From Nigrospora sphaerica (taxonomy: Eukaryota; Ascomycota; Sordariomycetes; Amphisphaeriales; Apiosporaceae): a stretch of DNA of 64,000 bases. Positions 43,901-54,632 of the stretch are shown here, piece after piece (the stretch's first letter is position 1; the number at the start of each line of letters is the position of its first letter). A program made the position numbers and the translations under genes. Under the pieces are notes generated by a model. That model was not told where the DNA came from and made no database searches. It saw only the letters and a list, made by a program, of their open reading frames with translations. The stretch spans positions 992,001 to 1,056,000 of the forward strand of contig JAGVVL010000018.1 in assembly GCA_018287875.1 (NCBI GenBank), written 5' to 3'.

Positions 43901-45299
43901 GGAGAAAATCACCGTCTTGACGTTCTACCGCGGCCAGAGGAAAAAGATTCTGCAGCTTGCCCGCCAGGAACTGGCACCTATCGGAATCACAAAAATTGGC
44001 GTATACACCGTGGACTCGTACCAGGGCGAAGAGAACGATGTCATTCTTCTCTCAATGGTTCGCAGTACCCGACCGAATATGATGACCAGCGCAGGCTTTG
44101 TCCAGGACCAAAATCGAGGTGTGGTCGCCATCAGCCGTGCCCGCCGTGGCTTCTACATCTTCGGCAACATCTTGCATCTTGAGTATGCCTCCGAGGAGTC
44201 TGCCTTCATGTGGGGAAGCGTCCGACAAGTCTTGGAGCGCCAGGGCCGCTACGATCCCACCAAGAACGGTCTTCCCATTCGTTGCAAGAACCACAATAAC
44301 GTCGTGTACATGGACGGTGCTGAGTCCTGGATTGGCAACCACGGAGGTTGCCAACAAAAGTGCAAGGGCAAGTTCGACGACTGTGGCCACGACTGTGGCC
44401 GGCAGTGCCACCCGATGCCTCACGAAATGCTCGTTTGCCAAAAGCCTTGCGAGCGTTCACTTTCGTGCGGCCATGCCTGCAGCCAGTCCTGTGGTGATCG
44501 GTGCCGCTGTTCCCGAAAGTGCGCAGCATCTCTGAATATAAATTACCCGGTCCCTGCCAATGGAGCGGCCTCACAAAAGGCCCGCTCCGGAACTGCCAGT
44601 GATTTTTCTCGGCGAGCTGGCCTTGGACACGGGATTCGAGGTGATACAGGTACGGGCTACAAGTCGACCATTCATGGCTGGTGTACTTTCAATGCGCCAT
44701 CGGATGATGCGAGCATCAGAGCCGAAATGGAGAAGCGGAGTGGTGCTTCCCAACCTCTGATCACTTTCGACGCTGCCAACGACACCCAGGAAGTCAACAT
44801 CCGGGACATGTTCCGACAAGTGATTCTTTCGGGGCCCCAGGAAAAGCGTACAGAGGGCGACACCATCGTGAGGGAGAACGTTGGAGCGTTGCTCGAGGCT
44901 CACTCGAATGGGCTCGGTACCTATACCAACGGAACTCCTCATCACAACGGAACCCTTGGCGGCGGCCGTGGCAACGATGATTGTGGAAGTGGCGGTCATC
45001 TCGGTGGTAGTCGTACCGGCGACATTCGCTCCAATGGCAGTCGTGTCAATGGTTGTCGTGCCAAAGGTGGTCTTGGCAGCAAAGCCAATCGCAATGGGTC
45101 CCAACAAGGTGGGCGGAAGGTTTCACTGGCGGCCACGATGCCCAGCTCGCCTGGTTCGTCAAGTCTCGCTGGGCTGCCCGCCTCGCCTACTCTGACGGTT
45201 GCTGAATGGGAGAAGGAGGAGGGGGGTGTTGCCGAGCTATCTCTTGGAGCGTCTGTTAGCTGTGACCATGAGGCTGATGACCTGATTGACATGGCCTAG
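40914..45299 (+). CDS. NFX1-type zinc-finger SF1 RNA/DNA helicase (ZNFX1/Hrr1-like)
   Basis: Exons 40914-41018, 41486-41797 and 41853-45299 give 1287 residues. Intron 1 is long for a fungus (467 bp); intron 2 is 55 bp; both are phase 0 with good borders. An alternative start at ATG 41474 would lie inside intron 1. Walker A GPPGTGKT is at about 340-347 and motif II reads LVEEAAQ (EEAA) near 672, followed by VGDHQQMRP. The C-terminal motor has TVDSYQGEENDV and VAISRARRGFYI. A Cys/His-rich NFX1-like region (about 949-1035) has CGHDCGRQCH and CGHACSQSC. The tail is Gly/Asn/Ser-rich. This architecture matches ZNFX1, fission-yeast Hrr1 (RNAi heterochromatin) and Neurospora SAD-3 (meiotic silencing); an RNA-silencing role is inference. 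Confidence 0.9.
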
Positions 45300-46080
45300 G
45301 ATATCAAGTGACTAATCAGCTTTGGATGAGCAACGGGCAGCCGGCTCCTTAGCGATTGCGGCTTGGAGAGGAGATGAGGGAGGGGGCCTGGCAATGGGGC
45401 ACGAAGTGGTTGTCCTTCGATACCTGCGCCCACCAGGTCTCCCTTTCGGAGGTTACCTCTTCTCCACAACACTAAGATCTGGCAGGTTTGCCCGGCAGAC
45501 AGGCAAAGGAAATGGGGGCCAGTGATAGTATATGGAGCAAAATGGAATATGCGAATGCTTCACACAGTGGGGGCGCATGTTCCACGAGGATGGACAATCT
45601 TGTCCATGTTCCGCAGAGATGATCGTAGCCGAGGATGGGGCAGGCGCCAATCAATCTAGATGATAGGCGCGGGCGGCGCCCATCGTCGTTACGCTGAATC
45701 TGTCATGCCACCGCGCTCCTGCGGACCAGGACCAATGGAGGTGGGAATGGCAGTCGGGATTCCGTCGCGCGCTAGTGCACCAAAGCGGTCCTCGGTCTTG
45801 GACGAGGCTTACGTTAGAGGTGCTGAAATGCAAGATCACGGGGTTTGGCAGACGCGGCAGGGTCTGCCGAATTGACGTCATAAGAATTCTCGCGGGAATT
45901 CCGGGCAGGTGTCGAGCGAGGGAACGATTGCTTCCCTCTCCCCACGGGCTGGAAATGGCTGCCCGTTCCAGTTGGTTACCCGTGTCATTGTCACCGACAG
46001 AGATGCATTGATTGACTGACTCGCCGGAACCGACCAGCGCTTTTCCTGTATCCGCCGTCGTGACGGGTCTCGTAGCTATT
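45300..46080. other. Intergenic or 5' region of the GH5 gene
   Basis: 780 bp between two plus-strand genes. It may contain a short first exon of the GH5 gene: an ATG at 45955 begins a short frame (MAARSSWLPVSL), and the acceptor-like TCGTAG just before 46075 could join it. No other feature was seen. Confidence 0.45.
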
Positions 46081-48177
46081 ATGCATTTCCACGAGGATGG
46101 CAAGACACTATTCTTGCGCGGCGTCAACCTCGGCGACGCCAAGTTCCCGCCCGGAGCACCCACGTACTTGCGCGAGTCGCTGAACGGGGCCGAGAGCTGC
46201 TCCTATGTCGGGGCACCGTTGCCGCTGGACGAGGCGCCACAGCACCTGCAGAAGCTCCGGTTCCTGGGCTTCAACGTGTTACGCGTGCCGGTGATGTGGG
46301 AGGGCCTCGAACACGCCGGGCCGGGCATCTACGACGACGAGTACATCGAGTACGTGCGGCGGCTGGTCGAGCTCTGCGTCGAATACGGCTTCCGTGTCAT
46401 CATCAACCCGCACCAAGACCTGTGGTCGCGTCACGCAGGCGGCAGCGGCGCGCCGCTCTGGACACTGCATGCGTGCGGTCTGGACCCCGATCACTTCGCT
46501 GATACGCACGCGGCGCTGCGTTACAGCGAGTGGCCGCCGGATCGCGAGGAAAAGGACCCCAAGGACAGCCCGCCCATGATGTGGACGACCAACCACAACC
46601 GCTTGGCCACGTGCACGCTGTTTGCCCTGTTCTTCGGCGGCCGTGACTTTGCCCCCAAGTGCGTCATCGACGGCGTCAACATCCAGGACTACCTGCAGAG
46701 CCACTACCTCGCCGCCTACGCCCGGCTGGCCGAGAAGCTGGGCGACCTGCCCTTCGGCTACGACAGCATGAATGAGCCCGAGCCCGGTTACATCAGCTGG
46801 CAGGACCTCGGCCACAACGAGCGCGAAAACACGCCCAAGATCCACAGCAACCCGAGCCCCATCGAGTGCATGCGCCTGGGCATGGCCATGCCGCAGAAGG
46901 TCCATGAGTTCCGCCTGGGCCAGACGGGCCCGCACAAGATCGGCACCATCATGATCGAGCCCAAGGACACGTGCTGGCTGAAGCGGGAGGATACGCGCTG
47001 GAAATGGGAGCGCGCCTCGTCGTGGCCGCTGAACACGTGCGTCTGGGCCCTGCACGACGTGTGGGACATGCAAACGGGCGAGCTGAAGAGGCCGGGGCAT
47101 TTCAGCCGTCTCCCGGCCAAGTCCCGGGCTGCGACGCGGCCCGAGAACGAGGCCGACAGCGAGCTGTCCTTCGTTTCGTCGTACTGGCAGGAGTTCCATC
47201 GGCAATGGGTGAACATGCTCCGCGGCTACAGCCGCAGGGCCATCACCTTCCTGCAGCCGTCCGTCTTCGCGGTGCCGCCGCCGCGCGAGGAGCCGCTGAC
47301 GGCGTACAGCCCGCACTTCTACGACGGGCTCACCATCATGCGGCGGCACTGGCACGAGCGCTGGAACGCCGACGTGCTCGGCCTGCTGCGCGGGCACCAC
47401 AGGCTCAAGGCGCTGGGGCTGCGCGTCGGGCGCGGCAACGTGCGCAAGGTGCTGAGCCGGCAGATCGGGCAGCTCGCGGCCGACCTCGCGATCCCGACGC
47501 TCGTCGGCGAGACGGGCATCCCCTTCAACCTCGACGACGGCAGGGCGTACCGCGACGGCGACTACGGCGCGCACGTCAAGGCGCTCGACGCCCTCCTTCG
47601 CGGCTGCGACGACCACCTCGTCGACTTCACCCTCTGGGCCTACTGCGCCGTCAACACGCACGAGTGGGGCGACGGCTGGAACGGCGAGGACCTGAGCATC
47701 TACTCGGCCGAGACGGGCTCGTTTCCGCACCATCCCCTGCTGCAGGGCTTCCGCGCGCCCGCCGGCTGGTGCCGGCCCTACGTCCAGAGCGTGGCGGGTA
47801 CGGGACAGCAGCTGGCCGGCATCAAGTTCGACGTCGAGACGGGCCGCTTCGGGGCCGTCATCGAGCCGACCGCCCCGGCCGCCCACGCCCACACCCCGAA
47901 CCAGGCGGGCACGGCGCAGCCGCAGCAACCGGATACGGGCGCCCCCCCGGCGGGCGGCGAGGCTGTCGTTTACGTGCCCTGGCTGCACTACCGTGCGAGC
48001 GACGACGACGCCGAGACGGTGGCACTCGACGTGTCGGCGTCGGACGGCGGCACGTGGTCCGTCGCAGGCCAGCGGCTGACCTGGCGATTCGGGCCCCAGG
48101 GCGGCCGGCTAGAAGTGGTGAGGAAGGGAGGAAAGCTGTCGGCCGAGCAGCTCGGCACCTTGGTCAAGGCAGCCTAG
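46081..48177 (+). CDS. EGH1: GH5 (subfamily 12-like) steryl-glucoside/glucosylceramide beta-glucosidase
   Basis: A cytosolic glucosidase of the endoglycoceramidase-related group (yeast Egh1/YIR007W, Cryptococcus EGCrP) that removes glucose from ergosteryl glucoside or glucosylceramide. From ATG 46081 it has 698 residues with a GH5 barrel. LFLRGVNLGDAKFP opens the fold; Glu232 in DSMNEPEPG is the acid/base and Glu477 in LVGETGIPFN the nucleophile. The long insertions typical of this subfamily are present (WTTNHNRLATCTLFALFFGG and IEPKDTCWLKRED). A C-terminal beta domain follows a disordered Ala/Pro/Gln linker (about 600-640). No signal peptide. The start is uncertain: the frame is open upstream to 46012 without an ATG, and family members usually have about 15 more N-terminal residues, so a small upstream exon is likely. 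Confidence 0.88.
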   Translation: MHFHEDGKTLFLRGVNLGDAKFPPGAPTYLRESLNGAESCSYVGAPLPLDEAPQHLQKLRFLGFNVLRVPVMWEGLEHAGPGIYDDEYIEYVRRLVELCVEYGFRVIINPHQDLWSRHAGGSGAPLWTLHACGLDPDHFADTHAALRYSEWPPDREEKDPKDSPPMMWTTNHNRLATCTLFALFFGGRDFAPKCVIDGVNIQDYLQSHYLAAYARLAEKLGDLPFGYDSMNEPEPGYISWQDLGHNERENTPKIHSNPSPIECMRLGMAMPQKVHEFRLGQTGPHKIGTIMIEPKDTCWLKREDTRWKWERASSWPLNTCVWALHDVWDMQTGELKRPGHFSRLPAKSRAATRPENEADSELSFVSSYWQEFHRQWVNMLRGYSRRAITFLQPSVFAVPPPREEPLTAYSPHFYDGLTIMRRHWHERWNADVLGLLRGHHRLKALGLRVGRGNVRKVLSRQIGQLAADLAIPTLVGETGIPFNLDDGRAYRDGDYGAHVKALDALLRGCDDHLVDFTLWAYCAVNTHEWGDGWNGEDLSIYSAETGSFPHHPLLQGFRAPAGWCRPYVQSVAGTGQQLAGIKFDVETGRFGAVIEPTAPAAHAHTPNQAGTAQPQQPDTGAPPAGGEAVVYVPWLHYRASDDDAETVALDVSASDGGTWSVAGQRLTWRFGPQGGRLEVVRKGGKLSAEQLGTLVKAA

Positions 48178-51100
48178 GCTATGGCGGCCGGCTGCGGGGG
48201 CGCCCGGGGAGGAAGTCCCCGAGACTCGGCGCGTGCCCAATTACCGGGGTTTCGGTGCGGCAGTCCCGTGGCTCCCGTGCGGCAGTGCGTACACGACAGA
48301 AAGATGCGGACCACGTCCTGTTTCTTCCCACCCGGCAATGGTGGGATCCGGTCGGAAGGAACACGGAGTCAGGAGAGACCCGAGGATCTACCAAGGTGGC
48401 AGGGACGGAGAGGACGGAGGAGGCACCCGGGGGTAACGGAGCACAATACAGGACCCCGGGTGGCCCGGCTTTGTGTTGTGGTGGAGGCAGGAGGGCGGGT
48501 GTGGCCCCGGGGAGGTGGGATGATACAATCAGTTGGATACCCCCGATGATTTCAGCACCTTGCACGCCAAGTACAAATAGACATCACTATTACCACGAGC
48601 AGTACGATTACGATATGCACGGCTGTATGTACCTTGTAATTCTCATTGAATAACCCGTCGTCTTTGCATTAGCTAGGGTACTTTCCTACCGATCGCGCGC
48701 TCCGTCAGGCTATTAGCTCATGAGTTTCCTGTAGCCGGGCGAGTGGTGGTGGTGGCCCCCGATCTGCCGGCCCCGGGTGATCGTGGACCCGTCATGATGC
48801 ATCTAGTTGCAGGGAGGTTTCGGATAGGCCCAGGTAGCACTTCCGAGAGCTCCGCCCAAAGCCAGGCTCGGTCTAGCCAACCTCCTCTTTCTCCCTGGGA
48901 AGGTGAGCCGGGCAGTTTTCTCCGGTACTGATCACAGTAGTGACGTGGTTAGAGTACCGACACCCCCGTGTCGGGCGTCGGCCGTCCTGTTTCGGCTTCG
49001 AGGAGAACAGGCGCGTGGTAGTGGCTGTGAAGTCGCGATCAGCGACTGGGCCATTGCTGTGTCTGCCTCCGGCTCCGTGCGAAAGAGGGTGCGAAAGCGA
49101 GAGCGAAAAGAAGGTTTCTTGGGCCCCGGCGTACCCGCTAGCTATCTAGGTACCTCGGCTCCCGTAGTTTCGGTTGTTATCCCGCTCTCCCTTCCGGTGC
49201 TGGCGCCAGTGGCTGCTAGCCCCGGGCCGGCGGTGGTTGGGTAAAAATGATTGTGTCGTGCCTCATGCACGGCAGACCCGCCTGCTTTTTCTTTCCTCTT
49301 TTTCTCCCTCTCGTCCATCTCTGCCAAACAAACCGAGGCCGTCCGGCCTTGAGGGGGCGGACCCTAGCGCGACTGTCCGGAGAGACAATCAAGCCCCGGG
49401 AAGAGGGCTTGCCGGCGAAAAAGAAGAAGAGCTTGGCGACGCTTCTTGGCGAGGCCCGGCACGCTTAGCCAAAAACCTTGGCAGTGATGGGAGGATCATT
49501 TGCTCGTTGTACTGTTTTACTTACTCTCGCCAGCGTCAGACGGAAAACACGCGGGCGCGCCGGATTTGTTGAGGCCAATGGGCGTGTTCTGCATACATGA
49601 AGTAGATAGAGGGTTACCTCGGGGACGGCCGATCACATGGTGCTGACGCCGGAGCGAGATAAGGTGGTAGGAGGATAGGCACACTTGCACACGCCTCGGA
49701 ATGGCCGCCCTCCTCTCGGCGCTAATCATGAGACGCGATGGCGTAACTCGGCCCCCGAGGCGGGGCTGCCGGACAACGCAAGTGTCCGTCCGTGGCCGGT
49801 GGAGTGGAATGGCCCCGAAGCCTCGCTACCTAGGCGCCAGGCTGGCCGCGCGACCGTGTGCGCTTGAATGTATGGACAGATTCCATCGAACCTATGGGTG
49901 ACCGAAAAAGAAAATACGGTGCTGTGGCCGATTCAAGGTAGCCCTATCGCCTACGACTTGTGTAACCTGTTCGCGCTGTCCGTTGGGCTGGAGAAGGGCG
50001 CCCGTGGCAAGATCACGATTGGTTCCAAACTAGGGTGCCAGCGCATGTTGGCCGTTGGGTAAGAATGCCAATGGGCGCGTGGCTGAGCGAAAACAACGGG
50101 TGTGGCGCCCCTCGGACGGCCAAGTCATTCACTGTCACGCGACACTGACAATCCCATCCTTTTTCTCTGCCTCCTCCATGCATGGGCGCCCCCAAATGGT
50201 TGGTTGCACAGCACATGTACTGTGTACTGGGGGGGGGGGGAATGGCGGTAATTGCCAGGCGAAAAAAAAAGAGAGATAAGAAGCCGGTCCGCGTGGGAAA
50301 ACGTATTGACCGGGTTTGATTTCTAATGCGATAGGGGGCCCTCTTCCCTCGTGGCCGCCCCCCTCCGATGGATCGATAAGAAAGGTGGGAGAAGCGCGGG
50401 AAGAGGGATCGACGGAGGCTGAGGAAATTTAGGCTTACTCGGCAACGCGGGCGTGGCTTTTTTCTTTGTTGGTGGTATGCAGTGCCGGGTGCGTGTACGT
50501 ACATTTCGTGCAGGGCTCGGCAAGGACAGTTACGGAATGCAATCAACCATGCCTGCTCGTGGAAGCCGTGAACCCGATGCGGCCTGGAGACTTCCCAGGC
50601 TGCATTGGCGCGTCTTGGCAAGCACCGCTTCACAGGCAGTACATGTGCGAAGGTGGATATGGTGGATAGCCGATGTACCTGCGGCAATGAGCACACGGGC
50701 ACAATGAGCGCATGGGTAAAGTTTTAAGAGGTTCTGGAAGGAGCCCCTTCGCGTGTCTCGGGCTTGCTACGTGGGCAAAGGAGACACATACCCTAGAGCC
50801 TGCCAGCCTAGCAGGGCTTTCCTCGCTCCTCTTCGGCCCAAGTCGACGCGCAGGGAGCGCTAGGCGTGCCTAGGTACCGACCTAAGTACCTAACGCGGGA
50901 TGACAATCCGACCGAGGCACAAGGCACGCGACCTGCACTCCTACCGACAAAACCGACTGAACTTCTGTCCTGTCCATCTACCCCATCAGCCGGGCATTCC
51001 ATACCGCCAGAAAGAGTGTCGACGGTCCCTCCACCCTTCCGAAACGAATGAGCGGTGCGGAACAGGACGTGCGGAGAGAGGGGATTCCCCTTCGTCTCGG

Positions 51101-52063
51101 CCAGCCGCTCGTATAATTCGTAAAGCCGCGCGCGGCGCATGGGGTCCTGGTGAGCGAGTCGCGTGCCGATGTGCCGGAAATCTCGCTTTCCCCTTGCCCC
51201 CAGCCTAGAGGAACTCCACCACATCCGCGAGGCCGCGCTGTCTCCGCGACCGATGCTGACGTCAGGCATTTAGCATTCCTGCAGACCGGTGACATGGGAA
51301 AGGTGATACGCCCGCGCCGGGGCCCAGGGGGGGGTCAGAGTCGTAGGTACCCGGCCGCCTTTTCCTCTGCTGGATTCTCGCCCATCACATACAACTGGGC
51401 GACGTCGTCTCTTGGCACATCCACATACCCACCGCATCTACTGGCCGACGTGGCCGACGCGGCCGGCGACGACTAAAACCAGTACAACCGGCGAAAGGCC
51501 TAACCGCTCGCAAAGGTTGCTTCGGCCAGCAGCACGCGGAAGGATACTTGCTAGATGGGCACCTCGTCTGGGCCCGTACCCAGTACGGTGATGAGAGGGG
51601 CTGGGGCTCTCTGGCTAGATACTATGTAACTCTGCCCGTTCGCCCTCCTGGGGCCCATCGCCCGCTGGCCCTTTTCGGCCTTTCTTTGCTTGCTTCCCTA
51701 CCGTATCCGTGAACCCATCAGTCTGGTCCCAGAGTGTTGAGACATCTGAGCTTGTTGCTGCCGTTAGCCTCTGCAGGAAACTTTTCCCCTAACCCGTCAG
51801 TGTCTGAAACTATAGGCAGTACGGACCGACTACCACCTGAGCACCTGCTTGCTTGCTTGCTTGCCCGCCTGCCTGCTTGCCTACCTGCTTTGCCCGGCTG
51901 CCCGGTTACCATCCCATCTTCGCCTTCATTCCACCGGCTCGGACTGATCACCGTCTTCGGAGGTCTTGCTCGTCACACCGCAGCGGCCAAAAACCGGCGC
52001 CAAAACCAGATAAGAGCAGCAGCAACCGCAAAGCGATATCTCCACCCCCGGCGGCCGCCCATC
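48178..52063. other. Intergenic, no gene recognised
   Basis: 3.9 kb between two plus-strand genes. It contains a G13 run at 50229-50241 followed by an A-rich stretch, and a CTTG/CCTG repeat tract at about 51848-51890 in the leader of the next gene. Open frames overlap on both strands and have no conserved motif. Confidence 0.55.
51848..51890. repeat. CTTG/CCTGC microsatellite
   Basis: Four perfect CTTG units followed by degenerate CCTG and CTTGC units, located about 175 bp before the PAP2 gene start, probably in its 5' leader or promoter. Slippage-prone and likely polymorphic. Confidence 0.8.
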
Positions 52064-53558
52064 ATGTCGCTCGGGGCCGTCATCGAGCCCCTCGTGGTCG
52101 TCACGCTCCTGTTCGGCGGCGTCTACGTCAACCGCAACACCAACTACAAGCTCTTCACCCGCCGCGGCGAGCCGGCATGGAAGGAAAAGGCCAAGGACGA
52201 GGACGACGACGAGCGCGGGACGTCGGACGAGTACTCGGATGGCGAGTACACGCCCAGCTCGTCCGACCCCATGCTGGAGAACGGAAGCTATCTGGGTTCC
52301 CCGGCCGCCGCCGAGCCCACCTGGCGGAGGAGGGAGGTGGGCTTCTGGAAGCTCAAGGCCAACGTTGTCTCGCCCAACACGCGCGTCTTCAAGGACACCT
52401 TCCTGAGCCGCCTGCTCATCAAGCTGCCCTTCCTGGTCGAGTGCTGGTACTGGGCTCTCATCTACTGGGTACGTTAATGACCACCCCCGTTCCCGTCTTC
52501 GCCTCACGTGCCCTCTTAGCAAGTCCGCCCCGCGAGGGTTGAGGGAGGTTATATTACGTCTGGGTGAACCGGCCGGCTAACCACTCCCGTTTCGCAGGTC
52601 TACCAGCTGGGCCGCGCCGTCGGCGCTCTGACGCTGGTCGAGGGCACCGTTAACGTGGCACGGCGGCACGCCCTGCAGGTCATCCACCTGGAGCAGCGCC
52701 TCGGGCTGTTCTGGGAGCCGCAAATCCAGGCGGCCTTCATGCGGCACGAGACGCTGATGCACTGGATCAACCGCATCTACTCCTTCATCCACATCCCCGG
52801 CACCATCTTCTTCCTCGTGTGGCTTTACAACTACACGACGGTGCGCAACCGGCTGCACGAGCGCCAGGATGGCAAGCCCCCCGGCGAACGCGCCGGCTCC
52901 CCTGGCGGTCCCGCTCTCTACGAGGCCCGCCGCCGTACCATGGCCGTCTGCAACCTACTTGCCTTCATCGTCTTCACCGCCTGGCCGTGCATGCCCCCGC
53001 GCCTCCTGAGCGACCCCAAGGCCCAGGGCCCCGAGGCCACCGAGGGCCGCACTTACGGCTTCCACGACACGGTCCACGGCGCTGGTGGCGAGAGCAGCGT
53101 TTGGACGCAGAACAAGTTCTGCAACCAGTATGGTAAGTTTCGTCCGGGGTTTCCACCGGCGCCCGCCGTGATTTCTGCACTGCCGTGGTGGTGGTGGCTG
53201 ACCCATGCTTCCCGCAGCCGCCATGCCCTCGCTCCACTTCGGCTACTCGCTCATGATCGGCATGACGGTGGCGCTGATCCCGCTGAACCCGCGGCACTCG
53301 CGCGGCCGCGCCGTGACGCTGCCCGTGCTGGGCGCGACGCGCCTGCCGTCGCCCCGCCGCCTCCTGTGCCTCGCCCTCGGCTTCGCCTACCCCTTCATCA
53401 TCCTGGTCGCCATCGTCTCGACCGCCAACCACTTCATCCTTGACGCCGTCGCCGGCGCCGTCGTCTGCGGCCTCGGCTGGCGCTACAACCGCATGCTCCT
53501 CGCCCTGCTCCCCGTCGAGGACTACTTCCTCTGGTGCTTGCGCATTCACAAGCCCTGA
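52064..53558 (+). CDS. PAP2-superfamily integral membrane protein (Aur1/IPC-synthase-like)
   Basis: Exons 52064-52468, 52598-53132 and 53218-53558 encode 426 residues. Introns have donors GTACGT and GTAAGT and acceptors TTCGCAG and CCCGCAG. A membrane segment opens the protein (LGAVIEPLVVVTLLFGG), followed by an acidic cytosolic stretch (KDEDDDERGTSDEYSDGEY), then several membrane helices. The PAP2 active-site motifs are in exon 3: His320 in AAMPSLHFGYS and His385/Asp389 in STANHFILDAVAG. These match the PAP2_3/Aur1-type catalytic His-His-Asp triad, so the enzyme probably transfers or hydrolyses a lipid phosphate headgroup at an internal membrane. Orthology to inositol-phosphorylceramide synthase is not established; the acidic insert and spacing suggest a paralogue conserved in filamentous fungi. 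Confidence 0.87.
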
Positions 53559-54632
53559 AACAAAACGGAGAATCAATGCAGTTGGGGCCGAGGCCGGCGC
53601 GCGCGCGTACGTTGTACGACGGTATGGATATCCCAACAAGGTCGGGGAGTGTAAATTATAAACTCAACCCTAATACGGCCAATGAGCGGACCGTTACTTT
53701 TACTTTGGAGTCAAGACGACGTACGCCACGTCCCGTGTCCGTCACCAGCTATGCCGAACAATATTAAATAACAAGTTTTACTTCAAAATCCAAAGTACCG
53801 GTGGGACCGCGCCGGAATCTACGTCTTCCGAACCACCTGTTGGGATATGCGTGTCTACGTAACCAAGAACATGTGACTCAGTAAGGAATTGTTCCTCCAA
53901 CATCCATTCCCTTCCCGGGACTGGGAATCGTTCCTTGTACGGGTAGGTACGTATCCTCTTACTACGGTACCTACGTCTCCCCCTTCCCTTCCCCCCTTCC
54001 CCATCCCGCGGTACCCCGCGAAGGCACGCCGGGTCTTTTGCCCTCCGTGCCCGCGCCCCTTGCGAGGACCAGGTCGAAACCGCGAGAGCACTGCGCCCGT
54101 GTCAGGATGGGGGGTGTTGGACGGTCTGCCTTGACACGTGCCTGGACCGTGGAGTCCCCCCCGTCGTCGGGCCGCGGGCCGTGCGAGGAACGCAGCAGCG
54201 CCACGGCTTTCTCGGCAGGTTCGTAACTCTTGCCGGCCGACTGATAGGCGGGCCGCGACGGGGATAAAACGGGGGACGGGGGCCGCTCTGGGCCCAGCGC
54301 GAGAAGGGGTTGCCAGGGCCATGACCCCGTGCAAGTGGGCGCACTGGCGCGGCGGCGTCGGCGATTCCACGAAAGGATGGCCGCCGCGTGTAAGACCCGT
54401 GATGCCGGACGATGAAATCCAGGTCATTCTTCGTGCTTCGCTGGTATGCGATGGGCGGGTCGGCTTGATGGGCCGGAAGCAATGCATGACCCGCCCAGCC
54501 CTCTCACTGGCAGGCGCAGGGCTTGGATTGGGATGGTGAATGTCGCGAACTCGATCCTTTGCAGGCGGCACGACTCGGCTCCATCTACCCTCGGTGAAGC
54601 TGTGGCACTTGGAACAGTAGGTCTGCTGGGCA
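53559..54632. other. Convergent intergenic region
   Basis: 1.1 kb between the 3' ends of the PAP2 gene and the kinase gene. Contains a short (GC)n run near 53597-53606. No gene was recognised. Confidence 0.6.

Noticed and set aside
46279..47988. 569-codon minus-strand frame opposite the GH5 gene
   Set aside because: Low-complexity Val/Arg/Gly antisense translation without domain signals.
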